Below are positions 42,176-42,176 of a stretch of 42,176 nt of DNA, in pieces (positions within the stretch are counted from its first letter, which is position 1; each line of letters opens with the position of its first letter). Location of the stretch: the NCBI GenBank assembly GCA_027366635.1, contig DAHXNE010000088.1:1-42176 (forward strand). The letters are read 5' to 3'. The translations under genes were made by a program, and so were the position numbers. Below the pieces are notes generated by a model. It was given only the letters and a program-made list of their open reading frames with translations. It made no database searches and was not told where the DNA came from. This stretch comes from Gammaproteobacteria bacterium (lineage in GTDB: Bacteria > Pseudomonadota > Gammaproteobacteria > Steroidobacterales > Steroidobacteraceae).

Positions 42176-42176
42176 G

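Larger units (their letters stand above)
41678..42176. other. Non-coding right end with decayed sequence
   Basis: About 500 bases with no intact gene. It contains a minus-strand short-chain-dehydrogenase-like relic (41774-41897), an 11-base tandem repeat and a perfect 9-base dyad near the edge. No terminator with a T-run is evident after the glucoamylase-like gene. Confidence 0.5.

Overview
The window is GC-rich, densely coding DNA from a Gram-negative bacterium: two TonB-dependent outer-membrane receptors, lipoprotein and Tat signals, and a RutR-type repressor. The gene mix (TonB receptors next to a tryptophan-halogenase-like gene and glycosidases; reductive pyrimidine catabolism) fits a proteobacterium, perhaps a gammaproteobacterium near Xanthomonadales/Nevskiales. 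That placement is inference.

Layout. (A) 1-5509, minus strand: deoB, a CodB/NCS1-like permease, a Sel1-repeat protein and a Tat-exported phospholipase C that runs off the left edge. (B) 6233-9758, plus: deoC and a two-domain ALDH16-type aldehyde dehydrogenase. (C) 10324-18552, plus: a TonB-dependent receptor with a long structured leader, a lipoprotein fusing a YncE-like propeller to an alkaline-phosphatase-like phosphoesterase, deoA and an Mhp1-like NCS1 transporter. (D) 18733-27649, plus: preT, preA, rutR, an omega-aminotransferase, mmsA, dihydropyrimidinase and beta-ureidopropionase. (E) 27727-29324: a LysR regulator (minus) divergent from cdd. (F) 29325-31284: a decayed zone with fragments of a sugar ABC transporter. 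(G) 31285-41677: a polysaccharide-utilisation-like locus with a second TonB receptor, a wrecked tryptophan-halogenase gene fused to the tail of a lost GH39 gene, then three intact glycosidase-type genes (six-hairpin, GH39, GH144-like). (H) 41678-42176: non-coding, with a short-chain-dehydrogenase relic and small repeats.

How A-E work together. The genes make an almost complete route from pyrimidine (deoxy)nucleosides to central metabolism. Cdd deaminates cytidine. DeoA splits thymidine or deoxyuridine. DeoB and DeoC turn deoxyribose-1-phosphate into glyceraldehyde-3-phosphate and acetaldehyde, which the aldehyde dehydrogenase can oxidise. PreT/PreA reduce uracil or thymine, dihydropyrimidinase and ureidopropionase open and decarbamoylate the ring, and the aminotransferase and MmsA convert beta-alanine or beta-aminoisobutyrate to acetyl-CoA or propionyl-CoA. 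The receptor and the phosphoesterase lipoprotein could be an envelope module that captures and dephosphorylates nucleotides for this pathway.

The most informative signal is regulatory. Palindromes matching the known RutR operator (TTGACCA-NN-TGGTCAA) lie before deoB, deoC, the TonB receptor and preT, with a weaker copy over the LysR start codon. In three places they overlap or abut a recognisable promoter. This suggests that one uracil-sensing repressor, encoded inside the cluster, controls deoxyribose catabolism, base catabolism and outer-membrane uptake together.
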